Positions 33,136 to 43,480 are shown, numbered from the stretch's first letter. The stretch is 46,409 nt of DNA from Aliiruegeria lutimaris (GCF_900099935.1 NZ_FNEK01000036.1:1-46409); one strand, 5' to 3'. The notes: a model not told the origin generated them from the letters alone. A program made the numbers and translations.

Positions 33136-34409
33136 GAGATCTGCTCCAGCTTCTCGAACGCGTTGGTGAAGAAGGTAACCGCGCCAAAATTGCCGGATTT
33201 CAGCGTCATGGCGATCTGCGTGTCGCCCGAGCGGCACCATGTCCACGGCACGCCGGGGGCGATTTCCGCGTCGATCTCCATCGCCGTGACGCCGAGCGCC
33301 TTGGTCACCGCGCCCGAGGTTTCGCCACCGGCGACGACGAAGCGGCGCACACCTTGAGCCAGAGCGTCCTGCGCCAGTTGCGCCAGCGCGGATTCCACCA
33401 GTTCACCGGCCTCGGCGACACCCAGTTCGGCCTGAACCTTGGCGACGTCTTCCGGCTCGGCGGTGGCATAGATGATCTTGGGCGTTTCCGGATCCTGCGC
33501 AGCCAGCCAGTCGCGCGCGGCCTGCGGGCCATTGGCGGCCAGGTCCAGCGGGTCAAGCTTGTAACCTGCCGCCTTGGGCAGGTAATCGGCCACCTGCGCG
33601 CGCGTCATCGCCGAACAGGAGCCGGAGAAGACGATGGATCCCTTGCCCACCTGCGGCGCGGATTCGCGCTTGGCAGCTTCGGTGATGGAGCCTTCGCGCA
33701 GGTAGATGCCGGGCAGCGGCATGGCGACGGCGGAACCGCCGGTCATCAGCTTCATGTCGTGGCAGGCCTCGGCAATGATGCCGAGATCCTCGTCGGCCAC
33801 CGCGTCGACGACGACATGCGCCACGCCCTGGGCCTTCAGCTCGTCGAGCCGCGCCTTCAGCGCCTCCGGGCCGCGCGCCACGGTCAGGCGGTTGGCGAGC
33901 CCCACCTTGCCCGTCACTTGCGGCTCGATCAACCGCATCAGGTTGCTGTCGCGCATCGGCGTCAGCGGGTGGTCTTTCATCGGGCTCTCCGCCAGCGGCA
34001 GCTCACCGACAAACAGGTTGCCCATGAAAATCGCGCGGCCGTTTTCGGGGAAGGCCGGGCAATAGATCGTCTGCTCCGCCCCGATCTCGGCCATCAGCGC
34101 CTCGGCCACAGGGCCGATATTGCCCTCTGCCGTGCTGTCGAAGGTCGAGCAATATTTCCAGAAGAACCGCTCCGCGCCCGCACGGCGCAGCCAGTCCAGC
34201 GCGGCGCGGGTCTCGGCCACGGCCTCGGCCACCGGCACGGTCCGGCATTTCAGCGCGATCACCTCGAAGGCGGCGACATCCGCGTCTTCCGGCGCCTCCT
34301 CCGGCACGCCCATTCTGAGCGACACTTTCACGCCGGAGCGCGCAAGCAGCCCCGCAAGGTCCGTCGCACCGGTGAAATCATCGGCAATACATCCAAGAAC
34401 CACGCCCAT
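33132..34409 (-). CDS. otnK: 3-oxo-tetronate kinase (four-carbon acid sugar kinase, DUF1537)
   Basis: 425 residues. N-terminal substrate domain begins GVVLGCIADDFTGATDLAGLLARSG (Asp pair typical of DUF1537), with PAFPENGRAIFMGNLFVG in the middle and a C-terminal nucleotide domain with SGSCSAMTRAQV and VVAGGETSGAVTKAL. It phosphorylates 3-oxo-tetronate with ATP. The ATG at 34409 is preferred (GGAG six bases upstream) over 34421. Confidence 0.9.
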   Translation of the reverse strand: MGVVLGCIADDFTGATDLAGLLARSGVKVSLRMGVPEEAPEDADVAAFEVIALKCRTVPVAEAVAETRAALDWLRRAGAERFFWKYCSTFDSTAEGNIGPVAEALMAEIGAEQTIYCPAFPENGRAIFMGNLFVGELPLAESPMKDHPLTPMRDSNLMRLIEPQVTGKVGLANRLTVARGPEALKARLDELKAQGVAHVVVDAVADEDLGIIAEACHDMKLMTGGSAVAMPLPGIYLREGSITEAAKRESAPQVGKGSIVFSGSCSAMTRAQVADYLPKAAGYKLDPLDLAANGPQAARDWLAAQDPETPKIIYATAEPEDVAKVQAELGVAEAGELVESALAQLAQDALAQGVRRFVVAGGETSGAVTKALGVTAMEIDAEIAPGVPWTWCRSGDTQIAMTLKSGNFGAVTFFTNAFEKLEQIS

Positions 34410-34474
34410 CGTGCTCTCCATCCCTTCCGTTTGGAACCATCCGGGCCGGAAGCGCTCCGGCCCGGCATGGTCAA

Positions 34475-35380
34475 TCAGTCTTCAACGCCCGGCAGCTTCA
34501 CGCCGGCTTTCTTCGCCAACAGCTTTGCCACGGCGGCATCGTCCTCGCGGCCCATCCCGGCGGCGCTCGCTTCCTTGAAAAGCGCCAGCGCGGTGTCCGA
34601 GAGCGGTGTCGGACAGCCGTCACCGGCCTCCGAGACCACAATACCCAGATCCTTCACGAAGATGTCGACAGCGGAATGGGGCGTGTAGTCGCCATTGACC
34701 ACATGCGCACCGCGATTCTCGAACATCCAGGAGTTGCCGGCCGAGCCGGTGATCACTTCGTAAAGCGTTCCCAGATCGACGCCCATCTTGGCGCCGAGCG
34801 TCATCGCCTCGGCCATGGCGGCAATATGAACGCCGGCCAGAAGCTGGTTGATCATCTTCACCCGGCTGCCTGCGCCGCAGGTGTCGCCCAGACGGTAGAT
34901 ACGACCCGACATCGCCTCCAGCGCCGGCATCACGCCGTCCAACACGGCATCCGGCCCCGAGGCCATCAGCGTCGTCTCGCCACTGGCGGCCTTGCCCGAA
35001 CCGCCCGAAGTCGGCGCGTCGATCGCCTTCATGCCGGCGGCTTCGAGGCGAGCACAGATGTCGCTCATCGCGCTCGGCGGCATGGTCACGCATATTACGA
35101 AGGTCGTGCCCGGCTTCGCGGCCGCGACGGCCCCGTTCTCACCGAAAAGAACCGTCTCGGTCTGCGCCGCGTTCACGACGAAAACCATGACGAGATCCGC
35201 CTCCGCCGCGCCCTCGGCCGGGGTCGCGGCACGCCGGCCGCCCTCTGCCACGAATTTCGCCAGCGCCTCTTCGCGGATATCGACAGCGACGGTCGGAAAA
35301 CCCTCGCGCAAGAGCGAGACAGCGGCTCCCCAGCCGATCGAGCCGAGCCCGATCACGCAGGCATTCAGTTTTGTGGACAT
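34475..35380 (-). CDS. ltnD: L-threonate dehydrogenase (3-hydroxyisobutyrate dehydrogenase family)
   Basis: 301 residues. Rossmann fold ACVIGLGSIGWGAAVSLLREG near the N-terminus, substrate-binding DAPTSGGSGKAASGETTLM (~120-138), and the catalytic Lys in SRVKMINQLLAGVH (~170-183). It oxidises L-threonate (or D-erythronate) with NAD+ as the first step of the pathway completed by otnK, otnC and otnI. The start at 35380 has a strong AGGAGGAA. It is the first gene of the operon, divergent from the LacI gene. Confidence 0.88.
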   Translation of the reverse strand: MSTKLNACVIGLGSIGWGAAVSLLREGFPTVAVDIREEALAKFVAEGGRRAATPAEGAAEADLVMVFVVNAAQTETVLFGENGAVAAAKPGTTFVICVTMPPSAMSDICARLEAAGMKAIDAPTSGGSGKAASGETTLMASGPDAVLDGVMPALEAMSGRIYRLGDTCGAGSRVKMINQLLAGVHIAAMAEAMTLGAKMGVDLGTLYEVITGSAGNSWMFENRGAHVVNGDYTPHSAVDIFVKDLGIVVSEAGDGCPTPLSDTALALFKEASAAGMGREDDAAVAKLLAKKAGVKLPGVED

Positions 35381-35500
35381 TGCATTCCTCCTGGATTCCG
35401 GGCGCAGGCCCGTAACGCCCCGGACCGCGCCGCGGCCCGTTTGAACGACCTGCATTGGCGCCTCCGCAGCGTTTCGGCGATCTTCGTTGGATGTCGCCTT

Positions 35501-35546
35501 GGTATCGATACCGGTACCGATACCTTGACGCTGGACCGACTGTCAA
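35501..35546 (-). promoter_or_regulatory. ltnD promoter with overlapping LacI-type operator
   Basis: 35501-35524 is a 24-bp near-perfect inverted repeat: GGTATCGATACC followed by GGTACCGATACC. On the minus strand TTGACA (plus 35541-35546) could be a -35 and TATCGG, 18 bases on inside the repeat, the -10. A repressor bound there would block ltnD transcription. The divergent LacI-family gene 100 bases away is the obvious binder. Confidence 0.7.
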
Positions 35547-35624
35547 GATTCAAGTATCTGTCAACAAAGACTGTCGCGACGGCCCCTGCCGGAGCGCGCT
35601 GGCGGGAGGCGAAAACAAGAGCAA

Positions 35625-36635
35625 ATGGCTGGCAAAAGGCTGACCCTGGCAGATGTCGCACGGGCTGCGGGCGTCTCCAAGATGACCGCCTCGCGCGCGC
35701 TGCGCGATGCCGGAGACGTTTCGCGCGAGAGCGTCGAGAAAGTGCAGCGCGCCGCGCGCGAGATCGGCTATATCGGTAACCCGATCGCCATGTCGCTGTC
35801 GAGCCAGCGGACCAACCTCGTTGGCGTGGTTGTCCCGAGCGCCTCCAATATCGTCTTCGCCGAGGTTCTCGCCGGCATTACTGAAGCGCTGTCCGACAGC
35901 GGGTTCCAGCCGGTGATCGGTGTGACCGATTACGATCTGGACCGAGAGGCCGAGACGATCCGGAGCATGTTGTCTTGGCGGCCCGCCGGGCTGATCGTGA
36001 CCGGGCTCGACCAGCCCGAAGCGGCGCGGCGTCTGCTCGAACATGCTGGTCTGCCGGTGGTCCAGATCATGGATACCGACGGCACGCCAACCGATGGCTG
36101 CGTCGGCATCGCCCAGACCGACGCCGGCGCCGCTATGGGACGGGCGCTGTTGGAACAGGGCCGGCGCCGCATCGGCTATATCGGCTGCGACCTGGCCGGT
36201 GACACACGGGCCACCAAGCGCTGGCTGGGGTTCGAAGCCGCTCTGGCCGAAGCGGGCGTACCGCTGGCCGGTACGCTGGTTGCGGACCGGTCATCTTCCA
36301 TCGCTGCCGGACGCCAGTTGACCGCCGAGTTTCTGTCGCAACATACCAATATCGACTGCATCTACTATTCCAACGATGACATTGCCGTCGGCGGACTGTT
36401 TCACTGTCTCCATGCGGGGATACCGGTTCCCGAGGAGATCCTGCTGACAGGGTTCAACGGCCTGGACCTGGTTGAGGCGCTGCCGGTTCCCATCGCAACG
36501 ACGATCACGCCGCGCCATGAGATCGGCTTCAAGGCGGCGGAACTTATCCTCGCGGCAGCCGAGCGACGCAGCACCCGCGTGGATACGCGGATCGAGCTTC
36601 CCACGCGGATCGAAATGGCGGCGGGCTTTCACTAA
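35625..36635 (+). CDS. LacI-family regulator of the threonate operon
   Basis: 336 residues. The N-terminal helix-turn-helix LTLADVARAAGVSKMTASRALRD with the hinge helix (~45-60) is followed by a periplasmic-binding-type ligand domain (~60-335; VGVVVPSASNIVFAEVL, IYYSNDDIAVGGLFHCL). Likely ligand is threonate, erythronate or a pathway intermediate. It is divergent from ltnD with one clear palindrome between them, which could also serve autoregulation. GGGAGG lies upstream of the start. Confidence 0.9.
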   Translation: MAGKRLTLADVARAAGVSKMTASRALRDAGDVSRESVEKVQRAAREIGYIGNPIAMSLSSQRTNLVGVVVPSASNIVFAEVLAGITEALSDSGFQPVIGVTDYDLDREAETIRSMLSWRPAGLIVTGLDQPEAARRLLEHAGLPVVQIMDTDGTPTDGCVGIAQTDAGAAMGRALLEQGRRRIGYIGCDLAGDTRATKRWLGFEAALAEAGVPLAGTLVADRSSSIAAGRQLTAEFLSQHTNIDCIYYSNDDIAVGGLFHCLHAGIPVPEEILLTGFNGLDLVEALPVPIATTITPRHEIGFKAAELILAAAERRSTRVDTRIELPTRIEMAAGFH

Positions 36636-36661
36636 CGGCGAGCAAGGCGTTTCGCGCGGGG

Positions 36662-37369
36662 TTACGGCGTTTTCTTCAGCTGCACGGACGTATTGTCCTC
36701 GGCATAGCGTCGGAGCTGCGCGACATCATTGATAGTGGCGAAGGTTCCGGAGATCCGCACACCCACGGAGCGCAGGCGCGTGAAGGCGCGGGACAGGGTT
36801 TCAGGCTTCATGCCCAGCCGCCCGGCAATCAGGGACTTGTCATACGGAAGGGCCACGATGGCGCTTTCGGCGTGAGGATCGCAGAATTCGAGCAGGAACC
36901 GGGCGGTACGCTCCGCGCCCGTCTGGGCCTTGAGCTGTTCGAGCTGCGACACGAGCGTGTGCAGGTGAACGAAACTCGAGGCGAGGATCGTCTCGGCAAT
37001 CTCGGGGTCGCTGCGCATCAGCTCACGCAAGGCGCAGATCGGGATCTCGACGATTTCGCAAGCCGTGACGGCCTCGGCCGACACCGGGTAGTCGCTGCCG
37101 CGAAACGCGACAGCCTCGCCGAAGCTCTCGCCCCTGGAGAAGACATGCACCACCGTTTCATCGCCGCCCTGCGTGATACGGAAGAGCTTCACCCAACCTT
37201 CAACGATGATATGAACCGCATGCGCCAGCTCCCCTTGCAGGAAGAGATATTGCCCCCTGTCGAACACCCGCCAGTTCGACCGATCCAGGATTCCCGCCGC
37301 GGCCTTATCCGGAAAACCCTTCAATAACAGAGAGTTGCGCGCAATTCTCTTGCGGTCTTCGTCCTGCAT
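36662..37369 (-). CDS. Crp/Fnr-family transcription regulator
   Basis: 235 residues: cyclic-nucleotide-binding-like sensor domain (~25-140, FLQGELAHAVHIIVEGWVKLFRIT, FSRGESFGEAVAF) and a C-terminal winged helix (IAGRLGMKPETLSRAFTRLRSVGV, ~175-200). The N-terminal Cys set of an FeS FNR is absent, so an NnrR/Dnr-like (NO, heme) or other sensor is more likely. It sits at the 3' end of the nap genes on the same strand, making it a candidate nap regulator. The start at 37369 has GAAGG upstream. Confidence 0.85.
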   Translation of the reverse strand: MQDEDRKRIARNSLLLKGFPDKAAAGILDRSNWRVFDRGQYLFLQGELAHAVHIIVEGWVKLFRITQGGDETVVHVFSRGESFGEAVAFRGSDYPVSAEAVTACEIVEIPICALRELMRSDPEIAETILASSFVHLHTLVSQLEQLKAQTGAERTARFLLEFCDPHAESAIVALPYDKSLIAGRLGMKPETLSRAFTRLRSVGVRISGTFATINDVAQLRRYAEDNTSVQLKKTP

Positions 37370-37639
37370 CCACCCTTCCCCGTACGGATCGCGCGGCACG
37401 CATGCCACCGCTCCAGTTTCCTCCGAGCCTTGTGGTGCCATGGTTCCGGGGAAGTTTCCAGTGACGGTGAAGATTTCGGCGGGAAACGTCACGTATGTCC
37501 GGCCTTCCCTGCGATACGCGGAAAGGGGGCCGTTATATGGCTTGGATCTCTGGTTAAGGCGGTCCGGTCCGCTGCGCAGATCGGACCGCTTCAGGCTTTC
37601 AGGGAGCGCTCGGCAGCGCGCCCCGCAAGGTGCCTCGGG

Positions 37640-37897
37640 TCAAACGGTGGCGCCCCTGACCCGGATCGCTCTGCCCACGCAGCCGGCCACGACACCAACA
37701 CAGATGGCGATGGTCAGTTCCAGCGGCTCGGCCTGAGAAAAATCGAAACCGGCAAAGATATAGGTTTCGATGACCCCGATCACTGCGCCGAAAATGGCGG
37801 CCAGCAACAGGTTACGGGTCATCATGCCCAAGGCGAGGCCGAAAATCCCGGGCAGGCTCAGGATGTTTCCGGCAATGGTTCCGAGGATGTCCAGCAT
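37640..37897 (-). CDS. Small membrane protein downstream of napC
   Basis: 85 residues with two or three hydrophobic stretches (LGTIAGNILSLPGIFGLALG, LLLAAIFGAVIGVIETYIF, LTIAICVGVVAGCVGRAI). No family recognised with confidence. It lies 99 bases after napC on the same strand and ahead of the Crp/Fnr gene, so it may be a distal member of the nap transcript. Confidence 0.6.
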   Translation of the reverse strand: MLDILGTIAGNILSLPGIFGLALGMMTRNLLLAAIFGAVIGVIETYIFAGFDFSQAEPLELTIAICVGVVAGCVGRAIRVRGATV

Positions 37898-37996
37898 TGT
37901 CCAATCCTTCTCGATTTCTGTTCAACTGGCGCCAGGCGCCGTATCTGGTCCATGGCCGGCCGGGCGCCCCACCGGGGGCCCGGCTGCCCGACGATA

Positions 37997-38635
37997 TCAC
38001 TTGGCGGCCTCGATCCCCTCGGCGATCAGCTTGTATTGCTCGAGATAGTCGGCCGGCAGGCCATGCGCGATGCCCTGGTGGCAATCGATACAGGTCTTGC
38101 CTTCGTCCAGCGCCTTCTGGTGATCCGCAGCAGCGCGGGTCTCCTGAATGGTGAAATCCATGTACTCGAAGCTGTGACAGTTGCGACATTCGCGCGAGTC
38201 GGTCGTCTTCATCTTGGTCCAGACCGACGTCGCCATCTTGAGGCGATGATCCTCGTATTTTTCGTCGGTATCGATCGTGCCGATGATCTCGTGATAGAGG
38301 TCCTTGCTGGCCATGATCTTGGCCTTGACCTTGTACTGCCACTCATGGGGTACGTGGCAATCCGGGCAGGTCGCGCGCACGCCGGAATGGTTGTTGTAGT
38401 GAATGGTCTCCGTGTACTCGTCCCAGTTCTTGGTCATCGAGTGACAGCTGGTGCAGAACTGCTCGGTGTTGGTCTCTTCCAACGCCCAGTGGAACCCGCC
38501 CCAGGCCATTACCCCGCCAAGGAACCCCGCGATCAGCAGGAAACCGAGGCTGAGCACACCGCTCGGGCTCCAGAACCCGTTCCAGATGCGGCGAATGAAG
38601 CCGGGCCGCTTTTCGTTCGAACTGTTATTTGCCAT
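37997..38635 (-). CDS. napC: Membrane tetraheme cytochrome c (quinol dehydrogenase)
   Basis: 212 residues. N-terminal membrane anchor (~20-45) and four CxxCH heme motifs: CTSCH, CPDCH, CRNCH, CIDCH. NapC/NirT passes electrons from the quinol pool to periplasmic NapB. The start at 38635 has GGAAGGAGA upstream. It follows napB by 25 bases. Confidence 0.93.
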   Translation of the reverse strand: MANNSSNEKRPGFIRRIWNGFWSPSGVLSLGFLLIAGFLGGVMAWGGFHWALEETNTEQFCTSCHSMTKNWDEYTETIHYNNHSGVRATCPDCHVPHEWQYKVKAKIMASKDLYHEIIGTIDTDEKYEDHRLKMATSVWTKMKTTDSRECRNCHSFEYMDFTIQETRAAADHQKALDEGKTCIDCHQGIAHGLPADYLEQYKLIAEGIEAAK

Positions 38636-38660
38636 GGCTCGTCTCCTTCCCGTTCCGGGT

Positions 38661-39101
38661 TCAGCGCGCGACCGAAGGCACGAAAGCGTTGTCGACGAGC
38701 GCCGGAGCATTGACCTGCGGCACGTGGCACTGGTTGCAGAACCAGCGGGTTCCGGCCACCTGATCCATTTCATGGCCATCGCGGTCGAGATAATGGGTCA
38801 TCGAGAGGGTCGGCGCACTGCGGTCGCCGGCATTGCTCCAGTCATGGCAGCCAAGGCATTGGTTGGCCTTCAGGTCGATCTGGTACTGCTCGACCGAATG
38901 CGGGATGAGCGGTGGCTGCTGGCGGTATTCGCGGTTGAAGCGCTGCGTATCCTGCTGGAACACCTGATCGAGAACGACCGGTTCGTCGATGGCCGCGCCG
39001 CGCAGCGAGGTCAGCCCGCCCGCGGATTGGGCCAGGCCGATCCCGGCCAGGGTCAGGGTGGTTGCGGCGGCAAGAATGCCTGCAAGGACCGGCTGTCTCA
39101 T
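38661..39101 (-). CDS. napB: Periplasmic nitrate reductase diheme subunit
   Basis: 146 residues with a signal peptide (~1-25) and two heme motifs, CLGCH and CNQCH. It receives electrons from NapC (or NapGH) and passes them to NapA. IPHSVEQYQIDLKANQCLGCH is typical NapB sequence. GGAGAG lies upstream of the start. Confidence 0.92.
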   Translation of the reverse strand: MRQPVLAGILAAATTLTLAGIGLAQSAGGLTSLRGAAIDEPVVLDQVFQQDTQRFNREYRQQPPLIPHSVEQYQIDLKANQCLGCHDWSNAGDRSAPTLSMTHYLDRDGHEMDQVAGTRWFCNQCHVPQVNAPALVDNAFVPSVAR

Positions 39102-39122
39102 GGTTGCTCTCCGTTCATCGGT

Positions 39123-40046
39123 TCACGCTGCATTTCTGTTCGGCGATTCCGGGTTCGAAACCGCATCTGACGGGGCCTCGACACGGGCGTCGAAGCGGTG
39201 GGTAAATCTGAAGACGTCCATCGCGCAGACGTCGATGCACCGCCCGCAATTGGTGCAGTCGGGCGAGAGGATCAGCGGCGTCACATCGGCCTTGCCCTTC
39301 AGCGCGGGCGAGATGACCTGATTTTCCGGGCAGACTGCGTAGCAATCCATGCAATCGTCGCAATCGTCGCGCTTCACCGCGCTGATCCGAAGCAGGCTCT
39401 TGGTGCCGACAAGGCTGTAGAAGGCGCCGACGGGGCAGACATGCCCGCACCAGCCGCGGCGGGCCACGATCAGGTCGAAGACGAAAACCGCCGCGACCAT
39501 GGCCCAGACGAAGCCCATGCCGAACACGAGGCCGCGATGCACCATTGTGACCGGGTTCACCACCTCCCAGGCAATCGTGCCCGTCAGGGCCGAGACTAGG
39601 AAGACGGTGGCGAGGATCCAGTAGCGGGCGGAGCGTTTCGGCTGCCAGCCCTTCTGGAGGTTCAGCTTGTCGTGCAGCCAGTGCGCGCCATCAGTCACCG
39701 GGTTGATCGGGCAGACCCAGGAACAATAGACCCGCCCGCCGATCAGCGCATAGACCACGAGAACGATCAGTCCTCCGATGAGCGCGGTCGTCTCCGGCCA
39801 GTGGCCGGCGGCCATCATCTGGCCGAGGATCAGCGGATCGTTCAGCGGCAGGAAATTGAAGGTCATCGAACCCGCAAGGTTCCCCTTCACCCACCAGATG
39901 CCGAACCACGGCCCCATGAGGAAAAGGAACAGGAAGAAAGCCTGGCTGATGCGCCGCAGCACGAGATATTTATGCGCGCCGAACCAGCCCTTCACTTCCA
40001 GCGCTTCCTGTCCGACGGGGAGATGGACCTTGCCCTTGGTGCTCAT
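39123..40046 (-). CDS. napH: Quinol dehydrogenase membrane ferredoxin component
   Basis: 307 residues, four to five membrane helices, the NapH cysteine motifs CSWVCPINP and CGHVCPVGA, and two C-terminal [4Fe-4S] sites ([23 protein letters not shown]). With NapG it forms an alternative quinol oxidising branch. The start at 40046 overlaps the napG stop by ATGA; the frame is open further upstream only as a shadow of napG. Confidence 0.92.
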   Translation of the reverse strand: MSTKGKVHLPVGQEALEVKGWFGAHKYLVLRRISQAFFLFLFLMGPWFGIWWVKGNLAGSMTFNFLPLNDPLILGQMMAAGHWPETTALIGGLIVLVVYALIGGRVYCSWVCPINPVTDGAHWLHDKLNLQKGWQPKRSARYWILATVFLVSALTGTIAWEVVNPVTMVHRGLVFGMGFVWAMVAAVFVFDLIVARRGWCGHVCPVGAFYSLVGTKSLLRISAVKRDDCDDCMDCYAVCPENQVISPALKGKADVTPLILSPDCTNCGRCIDVCAMDVFRFTHRFDARVEAPSDAVSNPESPNRNAA

Positions 40047-40921
40047 CGCGTCACCTCCGGCAGCTTGAAGACCGGATCGAAGCCGCCCTCGAATGCGCCC
40101 TCCGGCGTGGAGGGCAGCCCGTCCACGAGCCCTTCGATATAGCCTCCCGGTGCGGCCAGGTTGTCCGTGCCCGGTCCGGGCAGACGGTCGGGCAGGTCGA
40201 TGATGCCTTCGACGACCGGCGCGCCCTTGGCGTCCTTCTCTTCCCAGCCGAGCCGGTAATGCTCGCCCGGAGCGCCGCGCGCCAGACGCACCGGCAGCAC
40301 CTTGATCGCGGGCTCGGGCAGGACGCATTTCTTTTCGCAGATCCCGCAGCCGGTACAGGCATCGGCATGCACGATGGGCGCAAAGATCGCGTGATGGCCG
40401 GAACGCGCGTTATGGATCAGGTCGAGCGTTATCGCCTCGTCGATCATCGGACAGACGCGGTAGCAGACATCGCAACGCAGCCCGAGATAATTCAGACAGT
40501 TCTCCTGGTCGACCAGCACCGCGGTGCCCATCTGGGCGTCCTCGATGTCGGTCAGCCCCTTGTCCAGCGCACCGGTCGGACAGGCGAGCACGCAAGGGAT
40601 GTCGTCACACATCTCGCAGGGAACATCGCGCGCGGTGAAATAGGGCGTACCCGTCGCCGGGCCGTCTTGGCCGAGATCGGCCAGCACCAGCGTGTCATAG
40701 GGGCAATCCCGCACACACAGCCCGCAACGCACGCAAGCCGCGAGGAAGGCGTCCTCGTCCAGCGCCCCCGGGGGCCGGATGGCCTGATCCGGAAGCGCCT
40801 TCGCTTCGCGCGCCACATAGGCCAGAAGCGAGCCCGCCACCGCGCATCCCGCAGCCATGCGCGCGCTGTCGGTCATGAACCGACGGCGATCGATATGCTT
40901 TGGCTTTGCAGCGGTGGCCAT
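40043..40921 (-). CDS. napG: Ferredoxin-type protein NapG
   Basis: 292 residues with a Tat signal ([15 protein letters not shown]) and four [4Fe-4S] motifs ([54 protein letters not shown]). A periplasmic electron carrier that works with NapH to feed NapAB from quinol. It lies 51 bases after napA. Confidence 0.93.
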   Translation of the reverse strand: MATAAKPKHIDRRRFMTDSARMAAGCAVAGSLLAYVAREAKALPDQAIRPPGALDEDAFLAACVRCGLCVRDCPYDTLVLADLGQDGPATGTPYFTARDVPCEMCDDIPCVLACPTGALDKGLTDIEDAQMGTAVLVDQENCLNYLGLRCDVCYRVCPMIDEAITLDLIHNARSGHHAIFAPIVHADACTGCGICEKKCVLPEPAIKVLPVRLARGAPGEHYRLGWEEKDAKGAPVVEGIIDLPDRLPGPGTDNLAAPGGYIEGLVDGLPSTPEGAFEGGFDPVFKLPEVTR

Positions 40922-40972
40922 GCTTTTGTCCTGTTACCCGGTGTGAGCGCGCGTTTCCTGAATGCGCAACCT

Positions 40973-43465
40973 TCAGGCCCGTTCGACCTTGCAGGCGCAT
41001 TTCTTGAAGTCGGTCTCTTTCGAGAGCGGGCAGGTCGCATCGAGCGTCAGCTTGTTGGTAAGCTGGCCCTCGTCGAACCACGGCATGAAGACGAGCCCCT
41101 CGGGCACCTTGTTCCGACCACGGGTTTCGAGCCGCGAATTGACCTCGCCGCGGCGGGTGGAGATGACGATCTCCTGTCCGCGCCGCAGGCCGCGCGCCTG
41201 TGCATCCTTCGGGTGCATGTAGACCACGGCCGCCGGGAAGGAGCGGTGCAGCTCCGGCACGCGGCGGGTCATCGAGCCGGAATGCCAGTGCTCAAGAACA
41301 CGACCAGTGCAGAGCCAGAGGTTGAATTCCTCGTCCGGCTCTTCTGCGGCGGGCTCGTAGGGGGCGAAGATGATATTCGCCTTGCCGTCGGGCTTGCCGT
41401 AGAACTTCACGCCCTCGCCTTCCTTGACATAGGGGTCATAGCCCTCGCGGAAGCGATAGAGCGTCTCCTTGCCATCGACGACCGGCCAGCGCAGGCCGCG
41501 GGCCTGATGGTAGACATCGAAGGGGGCGAGATCGTGGGCATGGCCACGGCCAAAGGCGGCATATTCCTCGAACAGGCCTTTCTGGACGTAGTAGCCGAAG
41601 TGGTCGGATTCATCGTTGTCGAAGCCCTCGGCGGTTTCGGAGAGCGGGAACTTGTTCACCTCGCCGTTTTCGAACAGCACCTCGTAAAGGGTCTTGCCGC
41701 GCAGCTCGGGTTTCAGCGCCAGAAGCTCTTCGCCCCAGGCCTCCTCGACCGTGAAGCGCTTGGAGAATTCCATCACCTGCCAGACATCGGATTTCGCATC
41801 ACCCGGCGCCTTGACCTGCTGGCGCCAGAACTGCGTGCGGCGCTCGGCATTGCCATAGGCGCCTTCCTTCTCCACCCACATCGCGGTGGGCAGGATGAGG
41901 TCCGCCGCGAGCGCGGTCACTGTCGGGTACGGGTCGGACACGGTGATGAAGGTCTCCGGGTTGCGATAGCCCGGATAGCCCTCCTCGTTCATGTTGGGCG
42001 CGGCCTGCATGTTGTTGTTGCACTGCACCCAGTGGCATTTCAGCTCGCCATCCTTCAGCTTGCGGTGCTGCAGAACGGCGTGGAAACCGGGCTTGGGCGG
42101 GATGGTGCCAGCGGGCACGTTCCAGGCTGTCTCGCAGATCTCGCGGTGCGCATCGTTCGCCACGACCATGTCGGCCGGCAGGCGGTGGGCGAAGGTGCCG
42201 ACCTCGCGCGCGGTACCACAGGCCGAGGGCTGGCCAGTGAGCGAGAAGGGCGAGTTGCCCGGCTCGGAGATCTTTCCCACGAGCAGGTGGACGTTATACA
42301 TCAGCGAGTTCACCCAGGAGCCGCGGGTGTGCTGGTTGAAGCCCATCGTCCAGAGGCTCATTACCTTGCGGTTCGGGTCCGCATATTGCTTGGCAAGGCG
42401 CTCAAGCTGCGCGACCGGAACACCGGACAGCTCGGAGACATATTCGGCGGTGTATTCGGAGACGGCCGCGGCATATTCCTCGAAGCTGATCGGGGTCAGC
42501 TTGCCGGAATCCGGATTGGCCGCTGCCTGTTGCAGCGCGTGCTCGTCGCGCAGGCCATAGCCGATATCGGTGTCGGTCTTGGTGATGTTGACGTTCCTCT
42601 CGACGAACTCCTTGTTCACCAGGTCGTTCGAGATGATGTAGTTGGCGATATAGTTCAGGATCGCCAGGTCCGTCTGCGGCTTGAAGATGATGCCGTTATC
42701 GGCCAGTTCGAAGGAGCGGTGCTCGAAGGTGGAGAGCACATGCACCTCGCAACCCGGCTTGGTCAGGCGCGTGTCGGTCAGGCGCGACCACAGGATCGGG
42801 TGCATCTCGGCCATGTTGGAGCCCCAGAGCACGAAGGTGTCGGCATGCTCAAGGTCGTCATAGCAGCCCATCGGCTCGTCGATGCCGAAGGTGCGGATGA
42901 AGCCCACAACGGCAGAGGCCATGCAATGGCGCGCGTTCGGATCGATATTGTTCGACCGCACGCCCGCCTTCATGAACTTGGCGGCGGCGTAGCCTTCCCA
43001 GACCGTCCACTGGCCCGAGCCGAAGATCGACACGCCCGCGCCGCCCTTCTCCTTGAGCGCGGCCTTCCATTTCTCGGCCATTACGTCGAAAGCCTCGTCC
43101 CAGCTCACCGGCTCGAATTCACCATTCTTGTCGAATGCGCCGTTCGACTTGCGCAGCATCGGCGTCGTCAGGCGGTCCGTGCCATACATGATCTTGGACA
43201 GGAAATAGCCCTTGATGCAGTTCAGGCCCCGGTTCACCGGAGCATCCGGGTCGCCCTGGGTGGCGACGACGCGGCCCTCCTTGGTGCCGACCAAAACGGA
43301 ACAGCCCGTGCCGCAATAGCGGCAGGCGGCCTTGTCCCAACGAATGTCGGGCGTGCGCACCTGCGCCACGGCAGGCGCGTTCGGGAGCGTAATGCCCGCT
43401 GCGGAAGCCGTCGCCACCGCTGCGGAGGATTTCAGGAAAGTCCGGCGAGATTCTGACATGGTCAT
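40973..43465 (-). CDS. napA: Periplasmic nitrate reductase, molybdopterin catalytic subunit
   Basis: 830 residues. Tat signal SRRTFLKSS at the N-terminus, a [4Fe-4S] site CRYCGTGC with the fourth Cys in GLNCIKGYF, and the molybdenum-ligand Cys in [12 protein letters not shown]. It reduces nitrate to nitrite in the periplasm with electrons from NapB. The full length and intact motifs suggest a working enzyme. A second ATG at 43459 is possible. Its antisense strand is open over ~3 kb because of codon bias, not because of a gene. Confidence 0.95.
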   Translation of the reverse strand: MTMSESRRTFLKSSAAVATASAAGITLPNAPAVAQVRTPDIRWDKAACRYCGTGCSVLVGTKEGRVVATQGDPDAPVNRGLNCIKGYFLSKIMYGTDRLTTPMLRKSNGAFDKNGEFEPVSWDEAFDVMAEKWKAALKEKGGAGVSIFGSGQWTVWEGYAAAKFMKAGVRSNNIDPNARHCMASAVVGFIRTFGIDEPMGCYDDLEHADTFVLWGSNMAEMHPILWSRLTDTRLTKPGCEVHVLSTFEHRSFELADNGIIFKPQTDLAILNYIANYIISNDLVNKEFVERNVNITKTDTDIGYGLRDEHALQQAAANPDSGKLTPISFEEYAAAVSEYTAEYVSELSGVPVAQLERLAKQYADPNRKVMSLWTMGFNQHTRGSWVNSLMYNVHLLVGKISEPGNSPFSLTGQPSACGTAREVGTFAHRLPADMVVANDAHREICETAWNVPAGTIPPKPGFHAVLQHRKLKDGELKCHWVQCNNNMQAAPNMNEEGYPGYRNPETFITVSDPYPTVTALAADLILPTAMWVEKEGAYGNAERRTQFWRQQVKAPGDAKSDVWQVMEFSKRFTVEEAWGEELLALKPELRGKTLYEVLFENGEVNKFPLSETAEGFDNDESDHFGYYVQKGLFEEYAAFGRGHAHDLAPFDVYHQARGLRWPVVDGKETLYRFREGYDPYVKEGEGVKFYGKPDGKANIIFAPYEPAAEEPDEEFNLWLCTGRVLEHWHSGSMTRRVPELHRSFPAAVVYMHPKDAQARGLRRGQEIVISTRRGEVNSRLETRGRNKVPEGLVFMPWFDEGQLTNKLTLDATCPLSKETDFKKCACKVERA

Positions 43466-43480
43466 TGGCTTGGCTCCGGT

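Noticed and set aside
37565-37588. Hairpin CGGTCCG/CGGACCG downstream of the small nap-linked membrane protein as terminator
   Set aside because: A 7-bp stem with a 10-base loop, but no T-run on the minus strand; not strong enough to call.
40259-43456. A plus-strand open frame of over 1000 codons opposite napA and napG
   Set aside because: It is exactly antisense to napA, a gene with intact motifs. High-GC codon bias opens this frame; its translation has no family pattern and no ribosome binding site.
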